Source: GCA-958296115 sp965222445
Lineage (GTDB): Bacteria; Chloroflexota; Dehalococcoidia; Lucifugimonadales; CAJWER01
Direction of reading: 5' to 3'
DNA: 64,000 nucleotides
Assembly: GCA_965222445.1 (NCBI GenBank)
Contig: CBDCTY010000002.1
Span: forward strand, 1,488,001 to 1,552,000
Shown here piece by piece: positions 56,314 to 64,000 of this stretch (its first letter is position 1; the number at the start of each line of letters is the position of its first letter). The notes below the pieces were generated by a model that was not told the origin of the DNA, did no database searches, and saw only the letters and a program-made list of their open reading frames with translations. The translations under genes were made by a program, and so were the position numbers.

Positions 56314-59079
56314 ATGGCAAACGAGATCACACTCACCATAGACGGCGCGGAGGTCAGGACTACGCCGGGCACTAACGTGCTGCAGGCGGCGATGGACGCC
56401 GGGATATACGTCCCGTACCTCTGCTACTACCCGGGGATGAAGGCGTTCGGCGCATGCCGCATGTGCATCGTCGAGATCGAGGGCGGCCCTCCCGGCAACC
56501 AGGCGTCGTGCACCGTCCCGGCGGCTGACGGCATGGTAATCAACACCAAGACGGACGGCGTCACGGACGCCCGCAGGGGGATCATGGACCTGCTCCTGTC
56601 CGAGCACCCCCACGGCTGTCTCACGTGCCATCGAATCGACCTGTGCGGTCCGAACGACATATGCCTCAGGCACGTGTCCGTCAACGACAGATGCGTCACC
56701 TGTCCGAAGAACGAGCGGTGCGAGCTGAAGGACACCGTGCGGTTCCTCGAGATGGACATGGACACGCCGCTGACCTACAACAACAGGCAGATACCCCTCC
56801 GCGTCGCTGATCCCATGTGGGAGATGGACCTGAACCTGTGCATCGTCTGCGGCAGGTGCGTCCGGGTGTGCGAAGAGGTCCGGGGTGACAACGTCCTGAC
56901 CTTCACCGACAGGGCCGGCCGGGGCCTCATCGGCACGTCCAACGGCGCGTCTCTGCTGGAGTCGGGATGCGAGTTCTGTGGCGCGTGCATCGATGTGTGC
57001 CCCACGGGCGCGCTGGTCGAGCGGAAGTACAAGTGGGACAAGGCCGCGAAAACCGTCACGTCCGTCTGCCCCATGTGCCCGGTCGGCTGCCAGATGACCC
57101 TGGAGATCGACGAGCGCAACAAACTGATCCGCGCCATTCCCGACCGGCACGCGGAGGCGAACCGGGGCCAGGGCTGCTTCAAGGGCAAGTTCGGCCTGGA
57201 CTTCGTCAACAGCAGAAAGCGGATAACCAAACCCATCGTGCGCGTGGACGGCGAGGCGAGACAGGCTACTACCGTGGAGGCGCTGGACATGGCCGCCGAG
57301 CGGCTGGCTGAGTACAGGGGCCCGGGGTTCGCTCTCCTCGCTTCCCCGATGGGGACCAACGAGGACAGCTACATCGCCCAGAAGTTCGCCCGGTCGGTGA
57401 TGGGGAGCAACAACGTCGACGTATCGTCCAACCTGCGCCCCGAGCTCACGCCGCCCCTCGAGGAGATGCTCGGAGTACCCGCAGCGACGAACCCGATCTG
57501 GGACCTGGAGCAGTCGAAGTGCTTCCTCGTCGTGTCGAGCAACATGACGGAGGAGCAGAACGTCGTCGCGGTGCCCATCAAGAAAGCCCTGAAGAACGGC
57601 GCCTCGCTGGTCGTGATAGACCAGCGGGAGACAGAGCTGACACGGTACGCTGACATATGGCTCAGGCCGGCGCCGGGCAGCGAGACCGCACTGATAGGCG
57701 GAATGCTGCGTGTGGTATTCGAGGAGGCGCTGGACGACCACGACTTCCTGAATGACCGGTGCGACGGCGTGAAGGCGCTGAAAGACAGTCTGTGGGCTTT
57801 CGATCTGACCAGGGTATCTCCCATGACGGCCATCCCTGCCGAAGACATACGTCAGGCGGCACGGACCATAGCAGGGGGCAATCCGTGCGCATTCCTGTAC
57901 GGACTTGAGACGATGGAGTCCGGTCTCAGGGACGCCTGCGTCAGGGGCATAGTCAACCTCGCCCTGGCTACCGGCAACGTCGGCAAGTCGGCGTCGGGCA
58001 TCTATCCGCTCTTCCCGGGCGCCAACGAACAGGGCTCCAGGGACGTCGGCTGCGTCCCCGATGGGCTTCCCGGCCATCGCCCCGTGCGCGACGAAGAGGC
58101 CCGCGGGAAGATCGAGAGGGCATGGGGCACGTCGATATCCGCTCAGGCTGGTATACCTGCCACGGGCATGGCTGCCGCGGCCGGCGGCGGAGAGCTGCAA
58201 GCCATGGTGGTCGTCGGAGGCGACCGCAGCCTTACGAATGGGGACCTCGGCGATCTCACGGCAAGCCTCGGGAATCTCGACTTCCTCGTGGTGATGAGCA
58301 CCTTCGAGTCCGAGCTGACCGAAATCGCCGACGTCGTTCTGCCGCTGGCGACTTTCGCGCACAAGCAGGGGACGTACACGAACCTGGAGCGGCGAGTGCA
58401 GCTGTTGTCCCCTGCCCTCGGGGCGGTTGGCGAGGAGGAGACCGAGTGGCGGACGCTCTCCCAGATTGCCCAGAGGATGGGCGCGGCGGGGTTCGATCAC
58501 CCGGACGAGCCCTCGGTCTTCAACGAGATGAACAACCTCGTCGGCGCGTACGGCGGCATGACCTACGACCGTCTCCGGAGGGCCGGCCTCCAGTGGCCCT
58601 GCCTCGCCGCGGATATGGGCGACACGCCCCGCCTGCACGAGGAGGATGCCCATGGCCGCAGGCTGAGCATGTCCAGGATGGCCCTGGCCGACGTAAAGCG
58701 CCACTCTAACGCCGAGTTCCCATACCTCCTCGCCCATGGGCGCGTCCTTCACGATCCCGACCGCACTATGGAGATCGGCACGGTCAAAAAGAGGTCGGTC
58801 ATAGTGCGGGACGAGGTGATCGAGATTCACGAGTCCGACGCAGACGGCATGGGCGTCTCGGAGGGCGATTGGGCGCGGGTCGTGTCGGCCGGAGACTCCT
58901 TGCAGGGAATGGTGCGGCTGACGAGCCCATTGCCGGGGATGGTGTCGACAACGAGTCTGTTCGGGCAGATGATAACGGACCTGGACCGGTCGCGGGACCC
59001 GGCACCGATGCTGGGGGTCGACGGTCTGCCGCTGGTGCCGGTACGCGTCGAGAAGATTGAACCCGCCGCGGCCGACTGA
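56314..59079 (+). CDS. NuoG/formate-dehydrogenase-like FeS-molybdopterin subunit without Mo ligand
   Basis: A 921-residue subunit. N-terminal [2Fe-2S] ligands are Cys37, 48, 51 and 66; a His/Cys cluster follows (His100 region, Cys102, 105, 111); then two [4Fe-4S] sets (Cys176/179/182/186 and 219/222/225/229) and the pterin-domain cluster (Cys252, 255, 259, 288). The molybdopterin fold continues to the C-terminal binding domain. In formate dehydrogenases a Cys or Sec binds the metal in DHCARLCH-like sequence; here the same place reads NNVDVSSNLRPELTPPL, with neither. It is thus more like NuoG, or a different enzyme. The start is ATG 56314, 17 bases after the NuoF-like gene. Confidence 0.88.
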   Translation: MANEITLTIDGAEVRTTPGTNVLQAAMDAGIYVPYLCYYPGMKAFGACRMCIVEIEGGPPGNQASCTVPAADGMVINTKTDGVTDARRGIMDLLLSEHPHGCLTCHRIDLCGPNDICLRHVSVNDRCVTCPKNERCELKDTVRFLEMDMDTPLTYNNRQIPLRVADPMWEMDLNLCIVCGRCVRVCEEVRGDNVLTFTDRAGRGLIGTSNGASLLESGCEFCGACIDVCPTGALVERKYKWDKAAKTVTSVCPMCPVGCQMTLEIDERNKLIRAIPDRHAEANRGQGCFKGKFGLDFVNSRKRITKPIVRVDGEARQATTVEALDMAAERLAEYRGPGFALLASPMGTNEDSYIAQKFARSVMGSNNVDVSSNLRPELTPPLEEMLGVPAATNPIWDLEQSKCFLVVSSNMTEEQNVVAVPIKKALKNGASLVVIDQRETELTRYADIWLRPAPGSETALIGGMLRVVFEEALDDHDFLNDRCDGVKALKDSLWAFDLTRVSPMTAIPAEDIRQAARTIAGGNPCAFLYGLETMESGLRDACVRGIVNLALATGNVGKSASGIYPLFPGANEQGSRDVGCVPDGLPGHRPVRDEEARGKIERAWGTSISAQAGIPATGMAAAAGGGELQAMVVVGGDRSLTNGDLGDLTASLGNLDFLVVMSTFESELTEIADVVLPLATFAHKQGTYTNLERRVQLLSPALGAVGEEETEWRTLSQIAQRMGAAGFDHPDEPSVFNEMNNLVGAYGGMTYDRLRRAGLQWPCLAADMGDTPRLHEEDAHGRRLSMSRMALADVKRHSNAEFPYLLAHGRVLHDPDRTMEIGTVKKRSVIVRDEVIEIHESDADGMGVSEGDWARVVSAGDSLQGMVRLTSPLPGMVSTTSLFGQMITDLDRSRDPAPMLGVDGLPLVPVRVEKIEPAAAD

Positions 59080-59157
59080 CCCGGCCGTGCGGCTTTCAAG
59101 GACCCGATTGGCCATCGTCCCAGCTCGCCTTGCGGGTGAGGGAGTGTTTCCAGAGTA

Positions 59158-59210
59158 CCTTCTCCCCTGGTGGGAGAAGGCCAGAGCCTGCCCTGAACCT
59201 GTCGAAGGGA
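59158..59210. repeat. REP-like hairpin plus CCTGAACCTGTCGAAGG repeat
   Basis: CCTTCTCCC (59158-59166) and GGGAGAAGG (59172-59180) form a hairpin, followed by GAGCCTGCCCTGAACCTG and TCGAAGGG. It may end the redox operon transcript. The second part is a widespread dispersed repeat with relatives at 27841, 28048 and 37512. Confidence 0.6.
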
Positions 59211-59274
59211 TGAGGGGCCATCGTTCCGGCGCCTTCACCCGCACCTCGATTCTGTACCCGGACGAGGCTGCGCC

Positions 59275-60207
59275 GTGAATTGCGTAGCCTGCGGCGGCAG
59301 CAATCCCCATGAGGCCCGCTTCTGCGTGACGTGCGGCGTCCCCCTGGGGTCCCAGGGCGACCCGGGGCCGGACGGCGGCGGGAGCCGAGCCCTGGTCCCG
59401 ATGGAACTGGGCGACCTTCTCGAGAAGTCGCTCGCCGTCTACCGCGGCAACTTCGGGCCCTTTATTCTCATCTCCCTCGTTGCCCATTTGCCGGTCTTCG
59501 TACTGACGATATTGTCGGGCGGCGACGTGCAGAGCGCCGAGACCACCCAGGCGGTGGACGCCGCCGAGGCGATTGCCGAGCTTGGCGCAGTCCTGATCGC
59601 AACCATCGTACTCGCTCTTGTGGCGGGCTACTTCAGCACCGTGCTGAGCGCCGCTTCGGTCGCGGCGGTCGGACAATACTACGTTGACGGCAGGATTGAC
59701 CCCGGCTACTGCCTCAGGCGGGCCTGGTACAGGATTGCATCCCTGTCTGGCGTCTACGTCGTGTTCGCCCTCGCAATGGTGGGGGCCGGAGTCCTGATGT
59801 TTGTGCTCGTCGGAATCCCGCTGTTCTTCTACCTGCTCGTGGTCTGGTTCTTCTTTGTCGAGTGCACAGTGCTGGAACGAAAGAAGCCCATGGACTCGCT
59901 GTGGCGAAGCAGGGACCTGGTCCAGGGCAACTTCTGGCGCGTCTTTCTGATTGGCCTCGTGTACACCCTTCTGGCGGTAGGCGTCACCTTTGTGGCCGGA
60001 TTGGCCGACATGCTGCTCTCACAGATAAGTTCGGTCCTTTCCAGTGTCTTCCTTGTGGCCGTGAGCGCCCTGATAACTCCGTTCCTCTGGATCGGTCGAA
60101 CCCTCGTCTACTACGACCTACGGGTCAGGAAAGAGCAGTACACAATAGACGAACTTGCCTCCGACATGGGCCTGCAACCGCCGTCCGCTGAGGTGAACGT
60201 GGAATGA
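59275..60207 (+). CDS. Zinc-ribbon membrane protein
   Basis: A 310-residue protein with an N-terminal zinc ribbon (MNCVACGGSNPHEARFCVTCG) on the cytoplasmic side and about six membrane helices, among them FGPFILISLVAHLPVFVLTIL, AVLIATIVLALVAGYFSTVL, GVYVVFALAMVGAGVLMFVLVG and FLIGLVYTLLAVGVTFVAGLA. The layout resembles the glycerophosphodiester-phosphodiesterase membrane-domain or DUF7544-type proteins, of unknown role. GTG 59275 is used. Its stop overlaps the ATG of the reductase gene (ATGA), so the two are coupled. Confidence 0.75.
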   Translation: MNCVACGGSNPHEARFCVTCGVPLGSQGDPGPDGGGSRALVPMELGDLLEKSLAVYRGNFGPFILISLVAHLPVFVLTILSGGDVQSAETTQAVDAAEAIAELGAVLIATIVLALVAGYFSTVLSAASVAAVGQYYVDGRIDPGYCLRRAWYRIASLSGVYVVFALAMVGAGVLMFVLVGIPLFFYLLVVWFFFVECTVLERKKPMDSLWRSRDLVQGNFWRVFLIGLVYTLLAVGVTFVAGLADMLLSQISSVLSSVFLVAVSALITPFLWIGRTLVYYDLRVRKEQYTIDELASDMGLQPPSAEVNVE

Positions 60208-60965
60208 GCACAACGGCGCAGACCGCCGGGCGGGCCCGCCGCCGTCCCAAGCTCGCCGAGTCAAAGGTCCTGCGTCGGCGGGACGTAACCGAGGACCTGT
60301 GGGCTGTGTGGATCGAGAAACCCGCGGGGTTCGCGTTCAAGCCCGGCCAGTACTGCACGATCGGCGTGGACGGCATCGAGCGGGCGTACTCGATAGTCTC
60401 GGCGCCCCACGAGGATGACCTGGAGCTGTTCGTCGAGCTCGTGCCTCCGCCGGACGGCGTCCTCACACCGAAGCTCTGGGAGCTGGGGCCCGGCGACACG
60501 GTCACCATACGGCCCCGGGCGAAGGGGCTGTTCGTATTCAAGCCGACGCTGCCGAACCATCTGCTCGTTTCCACCGTGACCGGCGTCGTCCCGTACGTGA
60601 GCATCCTGCGGGACTACATTCACCACGGGCGGAGCGGGCACCGCTTTCACGTGCTTCAGGGCGCCAGCTACGCCGACGAGTTCACCTACGACGGGGAGCT
60701 CTTCGATCTGGCAAGGGAGCGCCCTGACCTCGTCGAGTACGTCCCGACCGTGAGTCGCCCGAACGAGGAGCGGAACGGAAGCTGGCTGGGCAAGAAGGGC
60801 CGGGTCAACGAGATCGTCGAGGGCTACGCCGAGGACATGGGGCTGGCTCCCGCCGACACCATCGTCTACGCCTGCGGTCATCCGGGTATGATCGAGGACG
60901 TGAAGGCCCAATTCATCCCCCAAGGCTTCCAGGTCGAGGAAGAGCGCTTCTGGAAGGACGACTGA
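60204..60965 (+). CDS. Ferredoxin-NADP reductase-like flavoprotein
   Basis: A 253-residue FAD/NAD(P)-binding reductase. The FAD site is FKPGQYCTIGV and RAYSIVSAP (RxYS), the nucleotide-binding region is LLVSTVTGVVPYVSILRD, and IVYACGHPGMIEDVKAQF and the C-terminal EEERFWKDD match the Fpr-type ending. The enzyme moves electrons between NADP(H) and ferredoxin or flavodoxin. It overlaps the membrane protein gene by 4 bases. Encoded just after the NuoEFG-like genes, it may link NADPH or ferredoxin to that complex, an inference from position. Confidence 0.87.
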   Translation: MSTTAQTAGRARRRPKLAESKVLRRRDVTEDLWAVWIEKPAGFAFKPGQYCTIGVDGIERAYSIVSAPHEDDLELFVELVPPPDGVLTPKLWELGPGDTVTIRPRAKGLFVFKPTLPNHLLVSTVTGVVPYVSILRDYIHHGRSGHRFHVLQGASYADEFTYDGELFDLARERPDLVEYVPTVSRPNEERNGSWLGKKGRVNEIVEGYAEDMGLAPADTIVYACGHPGMIEDVKAQFIPQGFQVEEERFWKDD

Positions 60966-60976
60966 CCGGGCGTCGG

Positions 60977-61284
60977 CTATTGCATTCGTGACGCGGCGAC
61001 GAGTCCGGCAGGCTGGTCAGGAAGCTCGTCGGGCACTTCGACTTCGATGTTCCCTACGATCACGTGGAACTCATACCAATTCGTTTTGAGCGCGCCGTAA
61101 AGCCGTCATTCCCGCGAAGAGCCTGCCCCGTACTCGATACGGGGCGGGAACCCACTCCCTGGCCGCACATATACGGCGGCATCACGGTGACTTGGTATAC
61201 ATGGGAGCCGCGTTGTCGACTAATCTGCCATCCCGGACTTCCCAAGGCTCTGATAACCTGTTCGTGCCGGTAACGTTTAGGCAC
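60977..61284 (-). pseudogene. hicA-like toxin gene interrupted by the 126-bp repeat
   Basis: GTG 61284 begins PKRYRHEQVIRALGSPGW and reaches QRGSHV with the catalytic His, then enters the repeat at 61198. On the other side (61072-60977) the frame continues EFHVIVGNIEVEVPDELPDQ to a TAG. If the element is CCAA...TTGG with a duplicated TA, removing it restores RGSHVYEFHVIVGN in frame and a 61-residue protein. As it stands, the frame runs through the repeat and ends at 61060, giving 74 residues with a foreign tail. No hicB is adjacent. Confidence 0.75.
61073..61198 (+). repeat. 126-bp ATACCAA-ended repeat, copy 8 (long form)
   Basis: Long form with the same 24-base hairpin extension as copy 2. 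It sits inside the hicA-like gene. Left end ATACCAATTCGTTTTGAG, right end GTGACTTGGTAT. Confidence 0.93.
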
Positions 61285-61411
61285 AGATCCCTCTATCTGT
61301 ATGAAACGTCATGTTAGGCTAGCCAGGATTTCGTCGTCAAACGCATTCAATCTAGCTCGGGGCGACAAGCCTTGAACGATGTCCATAAAGGGAGGATTGG
61401 GAGGCCGACGA

Positions 61412-63994
61412 GTGACCACCCCGGCCCGACGACAGTACCTGCGCATCAAGAAGGAGCACCAGGACGAGGTCCTGCTGTTCCGTATGGGCGATTTCTACGA
61501 GACATTCGATGAGGACGCCCGGGTCATATCGCGCGAGCTGGAGATCGCCCTCACCTCGCGTGAGATGGGGAAGGGCCAGCGCGTGCCCCTGGCCGGCATT
61601 CCCTACCATGCGCTGGAGCCGTACCTCGCCCGGCTGATCAAGAAGGGCTACAGGGTGGCCATCTGCGAGCAGACGAGCGACCCGGCCACGTCCCGCGGCA
61701 TCGTGGACCGCGAGGTCGTCCGCATCGTGACGCCCGGGACCGTCGTGGAGGAGTCGATCCTCGACCGGAACGTGAACAACTACCTGGCCGCCGTCGTGAT
61801 CGAAGACATGCAGGCGGGGCTGGCCTACGCTGACATTACGACGAGCGAGTTCGCGACCACGCAGCTTCGCACGGACCAGTTGGCCGTCGAGCTGGGGAGG
61901 CTCGGCCCCGCGGAGCTGATCGCGCCGGAGGGACAGGACTGGCTCGGACTGGATCACGGTATAGCCGTAACGCCGGTGGACCACGAGGCCTTCCACCTGG
62001 AGTGGGCGACCGAGGGGCTGCTGAGACACTTCGGCACGGCGTCGCTGGAGCCCTTCGGCTGCGACAGGCTGCCCCTTGCGGCCAGGGCGGCGGGCGCGAT
62101 AGTCGACTACCTGGGCAGGAACCAGAAGAGCGCCCTCGGCCAGCTGGGCGCCCTCCGCACCTACTCTACCCGGAGTTACATGGTGCTGGACCCGCAGACG
62201 AGGCGGAACCTGGAGCTCTTCGAGGGCGGCCGGTGGGGCGACGCCGAAGCCTCGCTCATCTCAGTTCTGGACAAGACCAGCACGGCGATGGGGGGCCGCC
62301 TGCTCCGGCGCTGGCTGGGCCAACCCCTTCTGGACATCGAGGCCCTCGAGAGGCGGCTGGACGCAGTGGAGTGGCACCATCGCAGCGCCCTCCGGCGCGG
62401 CCGCATCACGTCCCTGCTGGGAGAGCTCTCGGACATGGAGCGGCTCGTCAACCGTGTCAGGGGCGGCTCCGCCTCTCCTCGCGACCTTGCGGCGTTGGGG
62501 GAGAGCCTTCGCACGGCTCCACAGATCCGGGCCGTCATGGAGGAGGACGACGACGCGCCGAAGGTTGAATGGCTCGCGCGCCGCATATACCGGAACGAGG
62601 ACACGGTCCGGCTGATCGAGGCAGCCATCGAGGACGATCCGCCCGCGAACGTGTCGGACGGCGGCGTCATCAAGACGGGATTCTCGCCCGAGCTGGACGA
62701 GCTGCGCGGCTCGTCCAGGGAAGCGCGAGCATACATCGCCGGTCTCGAAAGCAAGGAGAGGCAGCGCACCGGCATCAAATCCCTCAAGGTCGGGTACAAC
62801 AGGGTGTTCGGCTACTACATCGAGGTCAGCAAGGCCAACGCCGACGCCGTGCCCGAGGAGTACATCCGTCGGCAGACCCTGGTGGGCGGCGAGCGGTATA
62901 TCACCCCTGAGATGAAGGAGTACGAGGCGGAGGTGCTCAGCGCGGACGAACGCATCATGGAGATGGAGGCTTCGCTGTTCCAGCGCGTCTGCGGACAGAT
63001 AGGCGAGTCGGTAGCGCCGATCCTCGAGACGGCGGGCGCTGTCGCTGAGACGGACGTCTTCGCGTCGCTGGCCGAGGTCGCATCTAGGCAGGGCTACGTC
63101 AGGCCCAGTCTCGACGAGGGCCCGGAGATTGTGATCAGGCAGGGCCGCCATCCCGTCGTGGAGCAGACGCTGCCACCCGGCGCCTTCGTACCCAACGACA
63201 CGGCCATGTCGAGCGACGACGAGCAGCTCATAGTGCTCACCGGCCCCAACATGGCGGGCAAGTCCACCTACCTGCGCCAGGTGGCGGTCATCACCCTGAT
63301 GGCCCAGGTCGGCAGCTACGTGCCCGCCGAGTCGGCCTCCATCGGACTCGTGGACCGGATATTTACCCGCGTCGGACTGCAGGACGACCTCGCGGCCGGT
63401 CAGTCCACCTTCATGGTGGAGATGGTCGAGACGGCCGCCATCCTCAACCACGCGACAAGGCGCTCGCTCGTCGTCCTGGACGAGATAGGGCGCGGCACCA
63501 GCACCTACGACGGCCTTGCCATAGCGAGGGCCGTCGCCGAGCACATACACAACCACCCCAACCTTGGATGCAAGACGCTGTTTGCCACCCACTACCACGA
63601 GCTGACCGCGCTGGCCGGCACACTGCCGCGGGCGCGAAACTACAACGTCGCAGTGTCCGAGGACAGGGGCGAGGTCGTCTTCCTCAGGCGCATCGTGCCC
63701 GGCGGGGCCGACAGGAGCTACGGCGTGCACGTGGCCAGACTGGCCGGGCTCCCGGGCGTCGTCGTCAACCGCGCATGGGAGGTGCTGAAGGACCTGGAAG
63801 GCGGCCCGGAGGCTGCCGATGGCAAGGGCCGGAGGCCGGGCACGTCGGAGCCATCTTCACAACAGCTCAGCTTCCTGTCCCCGACCCCGGCCGCCGTAGA
63901 GAGCCTCATGTCGCTGGACGTCGCCTCGATGACCCCCATTGAGGCGATCACCAAGCTCTTCGAGCTCCAGGAACTCGCCAGAAATACGGACTAG
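61412..63994 (+). CDS. mutS: DNA mismatch repair protein MutS
   Basis: An 860-residue MutS that recognises mismatches and loops during replication. GTG 61412 is preferred: GGAGG lies 7 bases upstream and it opens on TTPARRQYLRIKKEHQDEVLLFRMGDFYETF with the mismatch-contacting Phe-x-Glu-type region; ATG 61379 has no ribosome site. The connector, lever and clamp parts follow. The ATPase has Walker A TGPNMAGKST, STFMVEM, Walker B VVLDEIGRGTSTYDG and ATHYHEL. The C-terminal tail with PIEAITKLFELQELA is the dimer/tetramer segment. Complete up to TAG 63992-63994. Confidence 0.95.
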   Translation: MTTPARRQYLRIKKEHQDEVLLFRMGDFYETFDEDARVISRELEIALTSREMGKGQRVPLAGIPYHALEPYLARLIKKGYRVAICEQTSDPATSRGIVDREVVRIVTPGTVVEESILDRNVNNYLAAVVIEDMQAGLAYADITTSEFATTQLRTDQLAVELGRLGPAELIAPEGQDWLGLDHGIAVTPVDHEAFHLEWATEGLLRHFGTASLEPFGCDRLPLAARAAGAIVDYLGRNQKSALGQLGALRTYSTRSYMVLDPQTRRNLELFEGGRWGDAEASLISVLDKTSTAMGGRLLRRWLGQPLLDIEALERRLDAVEWHHRSALRRGRITSLLGELSDMERLVNRVRGGSASPRDLAALGESLRTAPQIRAVMEEDDDAPKVEWLARRIYRNEDTVRLIEAAIEDDPPANVSDGGVIKTGFSPELDELRGSSREARAYIAGLESKERQRTGIKSLKVGYNRVFGYYIEVSKANADAVPEEYIRRQTLVGGERYITPEMKEYEAEVLSADERIMEMEASLFQRVCGQIGESVAPILETAGAVAETDVFASLAEVASRQGYVRPSLDEGPEIVIRQGRHPVVEQTLPPGAFVPNDTAMSSDDEQLIVLTGPNMAGKSTYLRQVAVITLMAQVGSYVPAESASIGLVDRIFTRVGLQDDLAAGQSTFMVEMVETAAILNHATRRSLVVLDEIGRGTSTYDGLAIARAVAEHIHNHPNLGCKTLFATHYHELTALAGTLPRARNYNVAVSEDRGEVVFLRRIVPGGADRSYGVHVARLAGLPGVVVNRAWEVLKDLEGGPEAADGKGRRPGTSEPSSQQLSFLSPTPAAVESLMSLDVASMTPIEAITKLFELQELARNTD

Positions 63995-64000
63995 TACTGC

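Noticed and set aside
56254..59676. A 1140-codon open frame on the minus strand.
   Set aside because: It lies opposite the NuoG-like gene; its sequence is low-complexity Arg/His/Gly-rich, as expected for the antisense of GC-rich coding DNA, and has no domain.
3938..61198. The regular 102-bp repeats as a CRISPR array.
   Set aside because: They are single, kilobases apart, in both orientations, with no short spacers and no cas genes.

Overview
The window is a high-GC bacterial chromosome segment with densely packed genes on both strands and no rRNA or phage block. The gene mix fits a marine or groundwater Chloroflexota, most likely SAR202/Dehalococcoidia: Dpp-type permeases without other transporter parts, Amidohydrolase_2 and HpcH/HpaI-type enzymes, an NHL-repeat protein, a nickel superoxide dismutase, many DUF-like proteins and abundant REP/MITE-like palindromes. 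No marker phylogeny could be run, so this assignment is an inference.

Layout. 1-3.7 kb: end of a peptide-binding protein, a small ribbon-helix-helix protein, a dppBC-like permease pair and a cysteine-synthase-like PLP enzyme. 3.7-7 kb: a damaged zone in which a 102-bp repeat interrupts an aspartic-protease gene and an IS1380-family element splits an 8-oxoguanine DNA glycosylase gene. 7.1-17.4 kb: gyrB, a DppB-like permease gene with an in-frame stop, pyrD, a threonine-dehydratase-like gene, an AAA/DUF4143 ATPase, tRNA-Gly(TCC) and ligD. 17.5-27.3 kb: zinc ribbon protein, XRE regulator facing an ImmA/IrrE-like gene, FtsX-type ABC exporter genes with duplicated and decayed remnants, and an MFS transporter. 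27.4-33 kb: cupin, a NatAB-like ABC exporter, an amidohydrolase bracketed by two inverted repeat copies, and another DppB-like permease. 33-40 kb: methylenetetrahydrofolate reductase, acpS, DEAD-box helicase, ROK kinase, and a thioredoxin-like gene whose UGA codon is followed by a convincing bacterial SECIS hairpin. 40-50 kb: PaREP1-like pair, HpcH/HpaI aldolase, NHL protein, ligA, a metallopeptidase, an intact hicAB module, and a CDP-alcohol phosphatidyltransferase with a PimA-like glycosyltransferase. 50-64 kb: conserved small proteins, sodN, an SDR lacking its catalytic Tyr/Lys, a retropepsin-like protein, a NuoE/NuoF/NuoG-like soluble redox module with a ferredoxin-NADP-reductase-like gene, a repeat-interrupted hicA and mutS.

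Repeats dominate the non-coding story. Eight copies of a 102- or 126-bp element with ATACCAA ends are scattered across the window. Two copies 21 kb apart are identical, one disrupts hicA, and removing that copy on the assumption of a TA target duplication restores the reading frame. Its central hairpin also occurs alone, including in frame inside ligD. The main candidates for new biology are the selenocysteine thioredoxin-like protein, the NuoG-like subunit that appears to have lost its molybdenum ligand, and this short mobile-looking element family.
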